This document shows, piece by piece, positions 29,682-40,600 of a stretch of 64,000 nt of DNA. The stretch comes from Plasmopara viticola (taxonomy: Eukaryota; Oomycota; Peronosporomycetes; Peronosporales; Peronosporaceae): NCBI GenBank assembly GCA_001695595.3, contig MBPM02000006.1, positions 806,001 through 870,000 of the forward strand, written 5' to 3'. The notes beneath the pieces were generated by a model. The model was not told the DNA's origin. It saw only the letters and a program-made list of their open reading frames with translations, and ran no database searches. Within the stretch, counting starts at the first letter, position 1. Each line of letters opens with the position of its first letter. Position numbers and translations under genes: made by a program.

Positions 29682-31173
29682 ATGTCTTCTCCTCCAATTG
29701 TCAATTCTCTTCTATTCAACAGCTCTTACTTTAGCGCATCAAATGGATATCTTACTATCGCTACAGGCGATCAAAGATACTTACGGCTTGGTGGTGTTGG
29801 ACCGTTATCTGCGTTGGGTGTGACTGACAATCTCGAAACCGGTTCTCAAACATTGGAGGGTCATTGGTAGATCTATCTACTATCACCGGCGTCACATCTG
29901 AAACGTTTCAAGCATCAAAATCATTGACACTCGAAAGTTCAGGTGCTGACTTGATGCCTTTAAGTACATCGAGCACAAATAATTTGCGTTTTAACGGCGG
30001 AACTGCAAATCGCGAAACGATGAGCATTTACAGAGCATCTGACTCCAATGGATTGGTCATAGCATCAAGAACGACATCCGGATCAAACAACAAAACGTTT
30101 ATATTGTTAAATCTAATATCAACTGATAATCCAAGTTCATCTGTAGGTGGCGTTTCTACCACAAGCGCGGATTTATTTAACGTTAATTGGAATGATAAAC
30201 CATCTGTTGAATTCACATCTTAGACGCATAAGTTCTGCTTCAATGTTAAAAACACACAGCCATACAAATCGGGCTTTACTCATACATTTGGTTTCGTTTC
30301 AACTGCAGATGCTTTAAGTTTATCAGTAAGGGCTACATCGGCAGTTCCAAATGGAAATGGTTGCCTTTACCTGGTCAATAATACTATTGATAAAACGACC
30401 TGCAACACTAATACGCCATACTCCTGTTCATTTGGAACTGCGCCTAAAACATTTAGTCAAGGTAATATTTACATTAAAGCATCTAATGCACTCATTGATG
30501 GAACTGCTAACTTTGATATGCCCATTTTCATGAAATCGTCGAACGCCTCGCCTATTGGCTTTGAATCACAACTGAACTATGGAACGAATACAACATCCAC
30601 TGATAGTGCATATTTTCGAAGTACAACTACCAACGATTTGATTTTGATGACTTCAAATACACGAAGGGTTACATAACATCGACTGGCAGAGTTGGTATCG
30701 GAACCGGAACACCAAACGCGCCTTTGCAAGTAGCTGGATCCAACAAACGTATCAGCTTCTTTTGGTGATAATATTTACTTTCAAGCTGGTATATGGGCTA
30801 CATCTGGTCGTCGATTGGAAGAGGATATTAAAGAATTCGATTTACCATGTGATCTCTATAAGGATCTGAAAGGGGTAAGTAATAGCTATAATAAAGAAGC
30901 TAATAAAGAGTTGATATATTAGCTCAAGATGTTATGCGTGTTTGTTCAGAAGCAATTACGATGATCGAAAATCAAAATTTGAAAGGTGAGGATGCAAACT
31001 CACCGGAAGAAGCTCAACTGTGCTTAGATTACAATGCTATAACGATATTAAATGTTACTATCATTAATCAGCTAATTGATCGCATCGAAAAACTGGAATC
31101 GACTATTGAAAAGATAGTAGCACTCACTCAAATAAAGATTCCATCGAGCCAACCTTTTATTTCAGCTTTGTAG
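29682..31173 (+). pseudogene. PLV fibre / receptor-binding protein with S74-type chaperone C-terminus, broken
   Basis: ATG at 29682. The body reads in pieces: 29682-29870, 29864-30223, about 30224-30676, about 30676-30770, and 30934-31173. It is rich in Ser, Thr, Asn and Gly with no Cys-rich or enzymatic part, as expected for a trimeric beta fibre. Near 30690-30730 is 'GRVGIGTGTPNAPLQVAGS', the 'VGIGT-x-P-x-x-x-L-x-V' pattern typical of the region before S74 endosialidase-type intramolecular chaperones. Then 'ATSGRRLEEDIKEFD' matches the conserved start of that chaperone domain, and the C-terminus has 'LCLDYNAITILNVTIINQLI' plus a coiled coil 'RIEKLESTIEKI'. Such domains trimerise a fibre and then cleave themselves. 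At least four breaks. Confidence 0.7.
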
Positions 31174-32065
31174 TGACTCATAATATCTCGTTTCATTTTA
31201 TGCTTTCTTGGCGGTATAGGAGCATTGTCTTTAAAATATTCGTTGCCTTTGCGCTGCTCGACAGCTTCGCCAAATCGAAGTCGGATACTTTCGTACAAGC
31301 TTGCTGCAAATTGACTTTTGTAGCTGTTGCTATCGTCAGTATATACTTTTTTTATCCCAGCATTTAAATTGCGTAATCTCTTCTCTTCCTTTATTTCTTC
31401 GCCATCACTGCTCTCATCAACATCCGAGTCTTGAAAGAGTTGTTGAGTAATTGAGGGATCCGCCTTATCTCGCTGAGCAGCCTTTTTTTGTCGCCCGTTT
31501 GTCACTAGGAGATTTATTTGGAGGAGTTACACTTCGTTTTTGTTTTAGAAGCTTTGCCGATTCTTTCATGACTTCGTCAGCAAATTTAGCAGCCATTTCT
31601 TAACGTCTCCGATCTGGATCCTCTTTTCGGATCTCCTTTTGTTTGTTTAGATATTCTTGCACATGTTCATCTACCACCTCTTTCAAAGTCTTTTTCTATT
31701 TGATGTATGCTCGAGTATTGACGGCTTTGTTGGCAACGTCATGTACTCCGCTGTAGAAATCTTTGGACGAATCTTCAGGCGCAGTGGGCTGTTCCATATT
31801 TACGTTTGCGTCGGTTGATGTAGGGAGGTATGTATGCTTTGTCTTAGTAGAATTCGGAGTTTCGTTTCTTTCTACTTTGATAATTTCAGGATGACCTTAA
31901 GGACCTTTCAATAGCTTTTTGTGATTTGACCATACTCATATTCACGATTCTTCCCCATTACTTGCTGAAATAATTTCGCTAGGGAATTAGCACTTGCATC
32001 ATCCAACGACTCGTTTTGTATTAGAGCCTTCAGCTTTTTGCCTCGATCAAAATTGCTCTTTGCCA
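31128..32065 (-). pseudogene. PLV unknown Lys/Glu-rich protein, broken
   Basis: Minus strand, ATG at 32065 ('MAKSNFDRGKKLKALIQN'). Pieces follow with frame changes: 'SLAKLFQQVMGKNREYE', a Lys-rich central part ('EMAAKFADEVMKESAKLL' about 31570-31620), and the open frame 31505-31128 with 'GEEIKEEKRLRNLNAGIKK' and a C-terminal 'KRDIMSHYKAEIKGWLDG'. It lies between fibre and major capsid and overlaps the fibre 3' end by 46 bp (convergent). The charged helical composition suggests a virion core or scaffold protein; no family is recognised. At least six breaks. Confidence 0.5.
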
Positions 32066-32253
32066 TCGTTTTGCAATAGCGATCTATTTCTTTTGCTTGG
32101 TCTGATTTTCAGAGAAAAAAACACTCAAGATTGATTTCGATTAGGTCACGTATATTTAAGATGACCAGAAAATGGTTTATAAGAATTACAATTAATTGTT
32201 AATCGAGATCAAAGATCTCATGGTAGAGCCACGCAATGGTGGCCCTGACTTCG

Positions 32254-33985
32254 TCATCTGCGAACTGGTCCTTGCGAAACCATGCCCATATCCGTATCAA
32301 CGCTTGCTACAAATTTGCGCAATACGTGGTAATAAACGGTGAGAGCGTAGTTATAGTCGGAAGTTTCAGACACGATAATACTCTTACTGGCACCATCTTC
32401 ACTTGGAAAACGACGACCAATATCAACAGCAACAAATTGGTACAAGGAATTTAATTGACGCTGAGACAGCAAACCAGCCAAAGTAACGTCATCAAGACCA
32501 CCATCAACGGCTAACTTTGACATCTCTTGTAGAAACAAATCATATCCAAAACTAACAGGACTGGTCGAGATAAGGACGTTCCCTACCGTGATTTGCATAT
32601 TCTTTAATGCCGCAAATGGGCTACAAGTTGCTGGTATCGTTGAAAATGAGCTGCGGAATGGATTGATTGTATCCGATACACTAGCACCTGCCGTTGGATG
32701 GGTAATAATTGGTTGCATAAACAAACGCTTTGGGTTTGCAATGTCATTACTGACTGCCCAAGTGAAGGATGCGCTTGTAGCAACAGTGAATTTATTCGTA
32801 ATTCGCTCAAAGTATCGGAATGTTCTCTTCTGAGCCAACGCATGGTCGGCGCTTGGATTAGGTGAGTATATTGGAGCAAAAAGACGTGAAAATGATTTTG
32901 ATGGAGTGAAACCAGTTCCACCAGTGGGAGTACTAATCACATCGGCTCCAATCGTAAGAGTTACAGCGGATGCAGGGAGCGCAAGGCCACCGGCCAAAGC
33001 AGTTGTTGATGCACCACTGCTTAAATTCTAAAGCACTGGGCAGGTGTTTCCAAAATTTATATTATTGTTCAAAGAAGCAATTGTAGCAGGCGCAACGACA
33101 CCGGCAGTAACAATTAAAATCAAAGTAGTAGATGAACTGTTGTAATTGAGGTAAACGAACCCGCGCATATTCGTCTGCATTGGGCATTTCTTGAAATAGT
33201 CAGAAATATCCCGCAAGTTAATGTTAGCCAAGGAATGCGCTACGTAAAATGGCGAACCAGCTGCAACGGCACCAGTAGGAGCCAATAGACTTGAGGTTTG
33301 GATACGGCATTGATATTTGCGCTACCCCCCATAACATCGAATGCAAGCTTCGAGCTTTGTTGATCAAGAGCGGTAAGAAGCGATCGTTCAGCAGCTCCTC
33401 GGTTTGAGTAGGTGTTAGCCAATCCATGTTCACCGATATTATTTGTTGCTGTCATAAACAACAAAGTAGCCAAGTTATCGAGCGTTCCGCTGGATCCTTG
33501 AATCGTTGGAGTGAAATATTCATCCAAGACAAAATTGCTGGTTAACCATGTTTGACATACGTATTATAATCCGTTTCAGTTGGAGCCTTGAAAGTTGTAT
33601 TCACATTCTCATGAATTTGAATCGTTTAAACAGTGGTTCCATCAATAACAACTTAAACACTATTAATGAACTGTCACGCGCCGGCCTTAGATACCAATTG
33701 ATTCACAGTACAGAAAGCAGTCGAGGTGACTGAACCAGAACCACCATTGAGAATTTGAAGCTTTACTGGAAGCTCAATGATGGCTTCTTCCCAATGACAA
33801 ACGCGGCTTGTAAAGAGATCGTTGAGAGATTGAATTGGATTTATCCAGCATACTGACCGGTGTTAGACGTCGAATCCTGAATGTAAGTCCATTTCTTATC
33901 CCGAAAGAGCCTCTCAGCTGGAGCTGATTCAAGGGAATGTTCGAATGCTAAAGTATAAGAAGTGGAAGAGATAGTTTATGCGGTT
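32254..33985 (-). pseudogene. PLV major capsid protein (double-jelly-roll type), broken
   Basis: Minus strand, stop at 32254. N-terminal part near 33985-33840: 'RLFRDKKWTYIQDSTSNTG', a typical start of PLV-type capsid proteins. The middle is spread over 33733-33028 in changing frames ('LDEYFTPTIQGSSGTLDN', 'MRGFVYLNYNSSSTTLIL'). The C-terminal 248 codons are continuous (32997-32254) and contain 'RLFAPIYSPNPSADHAL', 'YDLFLQEMSKLAVDGGL', 'LNSLYQFVAVDIGRRFPSED' and the end 'MGMVSQGPVRR'. Total size of about 560-580 codons suits a double jelly roll. It would build the icosahedral shell. Breaks include TAA near 33853, TAG near 33030 and at least two frameshifts. The start codon is not identified. 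Confidence 0.72.
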
Positions 33986-34032
33986 ATATTGATAATGTTT
34001 TTATTATATGAGCCAAAAAAAAATAAACCACC

Positions 34033-34461
34033 ATGAGTGAAAAAAGAATTGTTAAATTGTCAAGAATGACGGATGGCCAACTCATTAAACTTGCCAACTC
34101 TCTCGGAGTCAAAGTAGATCAAATTGATTATAAGCATAATATGGATAGAAGCAAAGATTACTATATTTTGAACATGGGCAATACTATGATCGGTGGCCAA
34201 CACTGAATTGCAGTGTCTAACAAAGATAAGATGTATTTCAATCCTTTAAATTTACCTCGACCTCGCGTGATTCCATTCAATTACAATCCATACGACGAAA
34301 CAGTTCAAATCCCTCGATTTTGGCATTGTGGGCAGTGTAGCGTCTGGTGGCTCCACTACGTGCAGCATGGAAAAGTGGATGACTGCTTTAAACTATTCGA
34401 AGATCAGTTCTATAAACTGTTCGACTTATATAGACATGGGTCTAACAAACTTGGAGTATAG
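34033..34461 (+). pseudogene. PLV adenain-like cysteine protease, one in-frame TGA
   Basis: One frame of 143 codons from ATG 34033 to the stop at 34459-34461, with a single TGA at 34204-34206 directly after the candidate catalytic His ('MIGGQH' then stop, where Trp normally follows). Downstream are 'DKMYFNPLNLPRP' (the second triad position, Asp in relatives, here Asn), 'YDETVQIPRFWHCGQCSVWW' with the oxyanion Gln region and the nucleophile Cys inside the CGQ-x-C block, and a helical end. Adenain-type proteases cleave capsid precursors during virion maturation. Order and spacing of His, Asn/Asp, Gln and Cys fit the family. The TGA and the Asp-to-Asn change both argue against activity. Confidence 0.72.
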
Positions 34462-34466
34462 GATGA

Positions 34467-34955
34467 TCGATTGAATATGACACTAATGACGGGATCTTTG
34501 TAAAAGTATCTGGTCAGCGAGAATCTATCTGGTGTCGTTTCATACCGTATGATCTACACCGAAATGCGTCTGTTTTAAGGGGCCAATCAATTGCTCTGCC
34601 GAGAGCATCCATTCAAATATGGACAGTTCATTATGGTAGATGTCCGTTGCGAGATTGAGTTGTAATCAAGCTATCTTCAATTAAATATACGTAAAGGTCA
34701 TACAATGGAAGTTGAGTATATTGACGAACAAAAGTCAGAGACAAAACCAATTCAATCGATGATAACGACTATATGCTACCAGTTGAAATAACCAAAGTGA
34801 TAGTTGATGAGCCAAGAATCACCTTAGAATACGCACCAGCATCAAAAAACAAAAGACTCCAAATAAGCTTGATATATCAACATTCGTTCAGTACTGCGAA
34901 CGGGTATCACAAATCAGATGAATGCACAATATATCAGCGCTTAAGATGGACTTGA
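34467..34955 (+). pseudogene. PLV small ORF remnants of unknown function
   Basis: Two protein-like pieces: about 34467-34658 ('DGIFVKVSGQRESIWCRFI', ends at TGA) and 34773-34955 ('MLPVEITKVIVDEPRITLEY'), with a short ATG frame at 34705 ('MEVEYIDEQKSETKP') between them. They may be the end of the protease neighbourhood and one or two small PLV genes. No motif recognised. They lie just inside the right terminal repeat. Confidence 0.4.
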
Positions 34956-35254
34956 GTCGTGATGTTCATACAACAAAAGTCATCTACGGCCAAATGTATT
35001 ATGCCATCGCCTGGTCCACATGCTGTATCTAAGACAATCAGCATTCGAATTAGTAAATACAGGATTCTGTTTCTGAGATACCAAATAATCTCGAAACTCG
35101 GGTGGTGTCATGATATCTATCTATCTATATATATATCTGACAATGCTTAAGTTGGACTCACTTTTAGGATCTACTTGAATTGTATCTGAGTGAGTGTGTA
35201 TCTTTTTTGGCACTCGGTTCGTAGAAGTGCTTAGCGTCGATCTCGATGTTGTCT

Positions 35255-35534
35255 TGTATTGTATTGTATCACGTTATCGTGTTGCCAAGTTATGCACGTG
35301 CTAGGCTCAGTCTGGCTAGTCCACAGCCAGCACCCGAGGTCGTGAGGGTCTTCCATTATTTTGTTTAGCTCTGACTTGGTAAGAGCCCAGGTGGCGCCCT
35401 GGTGCTGGAGACCGTCGCGTCGAGGGTGAGAATCGTTAGAGACTTGCAGATGCCCGAGAGCACCTGCCCGAAGTGCGCGAGCATTTAGCCCCCACGCTTG
35501 GAAAGAGGGCGTCACCCCAACCTTTTCCATTGTT
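35255..35534 (-). mobile_element. LINE-derived short retroposon in the right PLV repeat (copy A)
   Basis: Same family, minus orientation, flanked by 'cgatgttgtct' (35244-35254) and 'cgatattgtct' (35535-35545). It lacks about 46 bp of the 3' part present in other copies (the 'gtgtccgcatacgtcgggtc' region). Confidence 0.9.
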
Positions 35535-35727
35535 CGATATTGTCTCTGATTGTGAATCGAAGTGTCCCACTTGTCCCACCCCTGTCGCACATTTGTTTGC
35601 GATATGAGAGACATCCCGGTGCATCGAGATCATCTGATTTGTCTCACCCTTTTTTTATGTAAAATTTTAGTATAAGTAGTCACGATATGATATGATATGA
35701 TATGATACGATATGATAAAATGTGTAT

Positions 35728-36053
35728 GTTGGGGTGGCCCCTTCTTCCAAGCGCGGGGGCTAAATGCTCGCGCGCTTCGGGCAGGTGCTCTCGGGCATCT
35801 GCAGGTCTCTAACGAGTCTCACTTTCGACGCGACGGTCTCCAGCACCAGGGCGCCACCTGGGCTCTTACCAAGTCAGAGCTAAACAAAATAATGGAAGAC
35901 CCTCACGACCTCAGTGCTGGCTGCACTGCCCGCCGAACGAGACCCGACGTATGCGGACACCACTCAATGGCGTGGACTAGCCAGACTGAGCCTAGCACGT
36001 GCATAACTTGGCAACGCGATAACGTAATACAATACAATACAATACAATACAAC
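35728..36053 (+). mobile_element. LINE-derived short retroposon in the right PLV repeat (copy B)
   Basis: Plus orientation, 326 bp, flanked by 'atgtgtat' at 35720-35727 and 36054-36061. Tail of repeated 'aatac'. Confidence 0.9.
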
Positions 36054-36332
36054 ATGTGTATAGAAGTTGGAAAGGGGTGGGACACATGGGACACCCGTTT
36101 TTTTTGATATGAACATATCGAGAGATACTGTAGTTGATCAAAAGTGGAGTGGGACACAAGTTAGACAGGTTGGGACAGAGTGGGACACTTTTTTATTAGC
36201 TCAGAGCGTCACTGTTCGTATTATGCATTGAATTAGTGACATCCGCGAGTGACAATCCAGTTTCTATATTGGGAGGGGCTTCTATCAGGTTCGTATGTAT
36301 GCTCTTATAGAGAGAATGTTCTTATATAGGGT

Positions 36333-37395
36333 AAAAATGTACATCTAGCGCTCCACAATTAAAGAAAAGCAAGGGCGTTGACCAACTACTTAATAGAGAT
36401 CTTTGGAAGTCGTTTATTCCCAGTTTGGATTTGTCGTAGACATTTCAAACTTCGGCTTAATTAATCATACAACAGCGACTTCTTGACAGCTATGACGACG
36501 CATCCAACGAGATTATGTGTAACCTTAAAGCGTGCTCGAATCCTTTGAATTACGAACCCTAAGAAATTTTTTTTGAGAACTGCCGTTTGAAAAGGCAAAT
36601 TGCTCTTATTTTTGATAAACATAGGGCGACTTGAAGGCGCTCTAAAATCGGTCGTAAGAGCTCTTCGATCGACATCACGCCTCAATTTTCTATCAACAAC
36701 AAATATTCCTCTTCTTTATTTGCGCCCCAGCCTCGTCCGACGATCGACTTTAGTAAGATATCTCCGCGACTATGTTTCACATGCGAGGACTTTCGGATCT
36801 GATCACACGGGGATGTAAATGCTTTTTGCTGTGGTGTCTCTGGTTGTAGAAAATCGTGGACTTTAAAAGAAAGCGGCACGACTTTGGAAGAATTAATGTT
36901 TAACACCGAGCACATTCCTCGTCATTGTTCCGTACTCAGTGGCTCGAATGCCAACCAGTCAAGAGCTTGATGCCGATCGTGTCGTCTTTTTTGCGGCTAT
37001 TACCGTACCGCTTTTTTGTTGACAGAAACTGCAAACTTCACTTTGCCAGTTGGTTCAAGTCGCGATTTTTTCGCAATAAAAGACAGCTGACGTTGAGATA
37101 TGTCGTCAAAGTCATCGAACGAACTGTGCATAAAAAGTGCACACGCAAATGACGTCGTATCGTTTTCTCGGCGTCGAAGACTCTTAGATGGGTGAAAAAA
37201 TTAATTCTCTTCAAAATTTTCTCCCCAAGTCGTTCTATGTGGGCGGGGAGGTCATTAGACGTTCGATGTGCCCAAAGTCGCCGATTTTTGTTTTGTTGCC
37301 CCTGTTTGTAGTGACCGATTTGGGCGTCTTAACTTACAGCATAACCGCCGATTCGTCAGTTTTTTTTAAGGGATTAAGGTATACCTCTTGTTATT
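36333..37395. other. Flank between the PLV element and the first Copia element
   Basis: Short frames on both strands (for example 36682-36915 - and 36925-37152 +) without recognisable motifs. No continuation of the CRN gene is evident on this side, so the original insertion context is unclear. Confidence 0.35.
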
Positions 37396-37593
37396 GAGAA
37401 GATGGCAAAAACCGAAGTGAATATATTTAGGTCCTTCGTTCGCTATTCTGTACTACCTCTAAGCCTGTCTTTGTAGATCCTTTTAGAAGCTTCTTAATGT
37501 AACCTTATTCATCTAGACTAATGAACGACTCCCACCATGTCCGTGATCAGCATCCGTAATTATCCATATGCATTCAGCGGTGTAAACTTTACA
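37396..37593 (-). repeat. 3' LTR of Copia 1
   Basis: On the minus strand it starts 'tgtaaagtttacaccgctga' at 37593, directly after the purine-rich 'ggtcagtgggag' (polypurine tract). The other end is estimated near 37396. The first 48 bp match the remnant 5' LTR at 41434-41481. Confidence 0.7.
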
Positions 37594-37606
37594 CTCCCAC
37601 TGACCG

Positions 37607-40600
37607 CTAATGTTGAGTATGCTTTGTCGCTGACTTGGTCTTGATGACGGTTGCCTCTCGCAGAAACTTGAGCGTCTTTGTTCTAAGCGCCTTGATTAGC
37701 ATATCTGCAAGCTGACTCTTCGTACTAATGTAACCAACCTTGAGTGATCCATGCTGAATATTCTCCCGAATAAAGTGATGTCTGATGTCCACGTGCTTTG
37801 TACGTGCGTGGTAGCCCGCGTTTTTGCCAGAGCTATCGCACTTTGATTGTCTTCCCATTTTTGCGTGACTCCCACTTGTTCTTGACCCATGTTCTTGAGC
37901 ATTGCGCGCGTCTTGTGTGCACAAGCTTAGCGGCATATACTCTGCTTCTGCGGAACTTAGTGCGACGATTCTCTGATACTTTGACTTGAAAACAACCGGA
38001 GCTTTTCCAATGTTGATCAGCACACCTGAGACAGACCGTTTGTCATCGGTATTACTACCCCAGTCTGCATCCAAAAAGCTTCAACAATCACCTTTTCAGT
38101 TTCTCTTTGGTTAACGATCCCATGATGACGTGTCGAATTTAAGTGGCGGAATACACGAATTGCGGCGTTCCAATGTGGTGACTCCGGATTCTCGAGAAAT
38201 CAAGACAATTGTGTCACGATGTATGCGATGTCCGGCCGAGTGCAAGTTGTAACATATAGTAGACATCCAAATAGTGAGCGGTATGGTCTTGACCGCATCT
38301 TTGAACGCTCAGCTTCTGTACTTGATCACTGTGATTTTGACAGCTTGAGACCGGACGTGCACGGATATACGTTCTTGGCCTTTTCTGTTCAAATCGCTCA
38401 GCCACGTCGCTAATGTAGCGTGTTTGCTTGATCATTAGTGTGGAAGCTGTCATGTCGTGATCGATCTTCGTGCCCAAGATGAACTTCGCCATACCGAGAT
38501 CCTAAAATGAAGCACATTTTAGTATCCCCTTGACCTCCAGAATCTCGTCGCTCGTCTTGGCTGCAATGATCATATCATCGACATAAAGACATACGTACAC
38601 AGAACTTTCTTTCACTTTCTTCTCGTCGACGCATCGATCCGCCCCACAACTTCTAAAATCGCTCTTTTTGAAACGTGGTCGATCGTCTTGTTCCAAGCGC
38701 TTGCAGCTTGCTTGAGTCCATATTTAGCTTTGTTCAGCCGACACGCAAATTATTGAGCTCCCTTAACGCCAATCGGAACTTCCATGTGAACACGATCCGA
38801 CAGCACACTGTTGAGAAAGGCGGTATCGACGTCCAGCTGCTCCATTTTGTAGCCTAATACCGCACACACTGCGAAAATAACCCGAATTGAGTTCATGTTG
38901 GCCACTGAAGAGTAAGTCTTGAAGAAATCCACGCCGTATTTCTGCTTAAAATCTTTAGCCACCAATCGTGCTTTGTATCGCACAACACATCCATTCTGGT
39001 CACGCTTCTTAGTAAAGACCCAGCGGCATCCAATTGTGCGTCCAATCGATTCTCGTGGAACGAGTGTCCATGTTTTGTTTTGGTGATGCGACTGTAATTC
39101 GGCGTCCATCGCTTGTCGCCACTGTCCTGCCTCGTCACTGGACATTGCCTGCGCATACGTGGTAGGCAAGTCTGATTTACACCAACACTGACAGCGTAAG
39201 CGAGGATAGCTTCAGCTTTAAGACCGTCTTCATCAACCCTTGCACGCTTTGAAGATGGTAGTCCTTCGCTTCCTTTCAGACAGACTTTCATCGGCATCTG
39301 ATCCATTCTCCAACAAAAACATTGTTTCATGTGTACGCCTTGAAAGTTCTACTTCCGGTCGAAATACCAATCGATCTTCCTGTGTATTCAGTGTAAAAGT
39401 TATGTACTTTGTCAGTTCAGAGTGTACTGAGGTCGGTAGCCGAAGCATCTCGACCCTTGACTCATTTGTGTCGGGCTCTTCCTCTTTCATGGAGCATCGG
39501 GAATTTCATCTTCTTCTTCACACTCCATAGGTTCATCTTGATCTTGTTGGTGTTCTGTCGGCCCGGACACTGCACTTTCATCGTTGTTTTAGGTTACGTG
39601 TATCACTTTTATATGTTTGGGCGGGTGCGTCTCACAAATGCCGCCCACTTCAAGCTCGTCCAGCTTCACCGACCGTGATTCTGATATCTTGTCTTTCTCC
39701 AAATCGTAAACTCGGTATCCCTTGGTGTCTTCGGCGTAACCAAGAAACATGCACTTAAAGCTTTCGGCTTCGAGCTTCGTCCTCTTCACTTGATCGACGT
39801 GAGCATATTCATGAGACCCAAACACCCTAAGATGATCCATCCGAGGCTTCGTATCAAATCCCAGTTCATATGGGGTGTTTGTTTGGGTGCATTGTATTAG
39901 GAGAGCGTTTGATCACGTACACCGCAGTGCTAATGCCTCTGCCCACTAACATGTCAGAACACGCTTAAAGTGTAGCATGCTCCGTGCCTTTCTCGTAATC
40001 GTGCGGCTCATTCGTTTTGTAATTCCGTTTTGTTGGGGAGTGTATGGTACTGTACGCTGATGTATTATGCCGTTTCGCTGACATAAATCCGTAACTGTCT
40101 TGTTGGCAAACTCCGTTCCGTTGTCCGAACGCAGGCACTTGATACGGGTTCCCCATTGATTCTCATGTAAATGCTTTGAACATCTTGATCTTGTCGGCAC
40201 CTTCACTCTTCTTTGCCAGAAAGTGAGCCACCACATATCGTGAATAACCATCCACAAAAGTCAAAGTGTATCTAGCACCTCCTTTTGACAGTGTCTTTAT
40301 GGGTCCCATTACGTCTGTGTGAACCAATTCAAATACACGTGATGTCTTGTCATGAAGCACCCTGGAAAGGCTTCGATCGTCTGCTTGCCCTTCATGCATT
40401 CACCACACATGGTCTTGATACCTTGTTTTAGCGCAGAAATACATTCTATGGATCGCATAGTCTTCTCTAAAACGTCCTCGCTTGAATGTCCCATACGAGC
40501 GTGCCATAACTCCCACTGACTATCAGCACCCGAGTATTGCACCGATCGTGCCTCCTCTTGCGGACAATCCAGTGTGTAAGCTTTCCCATTTGTTGTCCCA

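Larger units (their letters stand above)
22297..36332. mobile_element. Integrated Polinton-like virus / virophage-like element, decayed
   Basis: About 14.0 kb bounded by terminal inverted repeats and visibly more AT-rich than its flanks. It carries remnants of a full virion and replication gene set: SF3 helicase, GIY-YIG nuclease, protein-VI-like, tyrosine recombinase, penton-like, packaging ATPase, fibre, major capsid and adenain-like protease. No protein-primed DNA polymerase and no retroviral-type integrase are seen, so it fits PLVs or virophages better than classical Maverick/Polintons. All genes carry stops or frameshifts. I see no target-site duplication: 'attctc' on the left versus 'aaaaat' on the right. 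The left end lies only 45 bp upstream of the CRN pseudogene start. Two short retroposons in the right repeat add about 0.6 kb. Confidence 0.88.
35113..36332 (-). repeat. Right terminal inverted repeat of the PLV element, with two retroposon insertions
   Basis: Reverse complement of 22297-22800: 'gcttaagttggactcacttt' at the inner side, 'gatatgatatgatat' runs, several TGGGACAC boxes at about 36080-36190, and 'ttgggaggggcttctatcag' near the outer end. Retroposons at 35255-35534 (-) and 35728-36053 (+) split it, so its true length is about 0.6 kb. Confidence 0.88.

Noticed and set aside
28389..34206. TGA read as Trp (alternative genetic code) in the PLV
   Set aside because: Two genes are open apart from TGA at likely Trp sites, but other PLV genes carry TAA, TAG and frameshifts, so ordinary decay explains the data.
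22297..36332. Classical Maverick/Polinton with protein-primed DNA polymerase and retroviral-type integrase
   Set aside because: Neither gene is visible. The replication and integration genes seen are an SF3 helicase and a tyrosine recombinase.
22291..36338. Six-base target-site duplication around the PLV
   Set aside because: The bases next to the two ends (attctc and aaaaat) do not match, and no better pair appears a few bases in or out.
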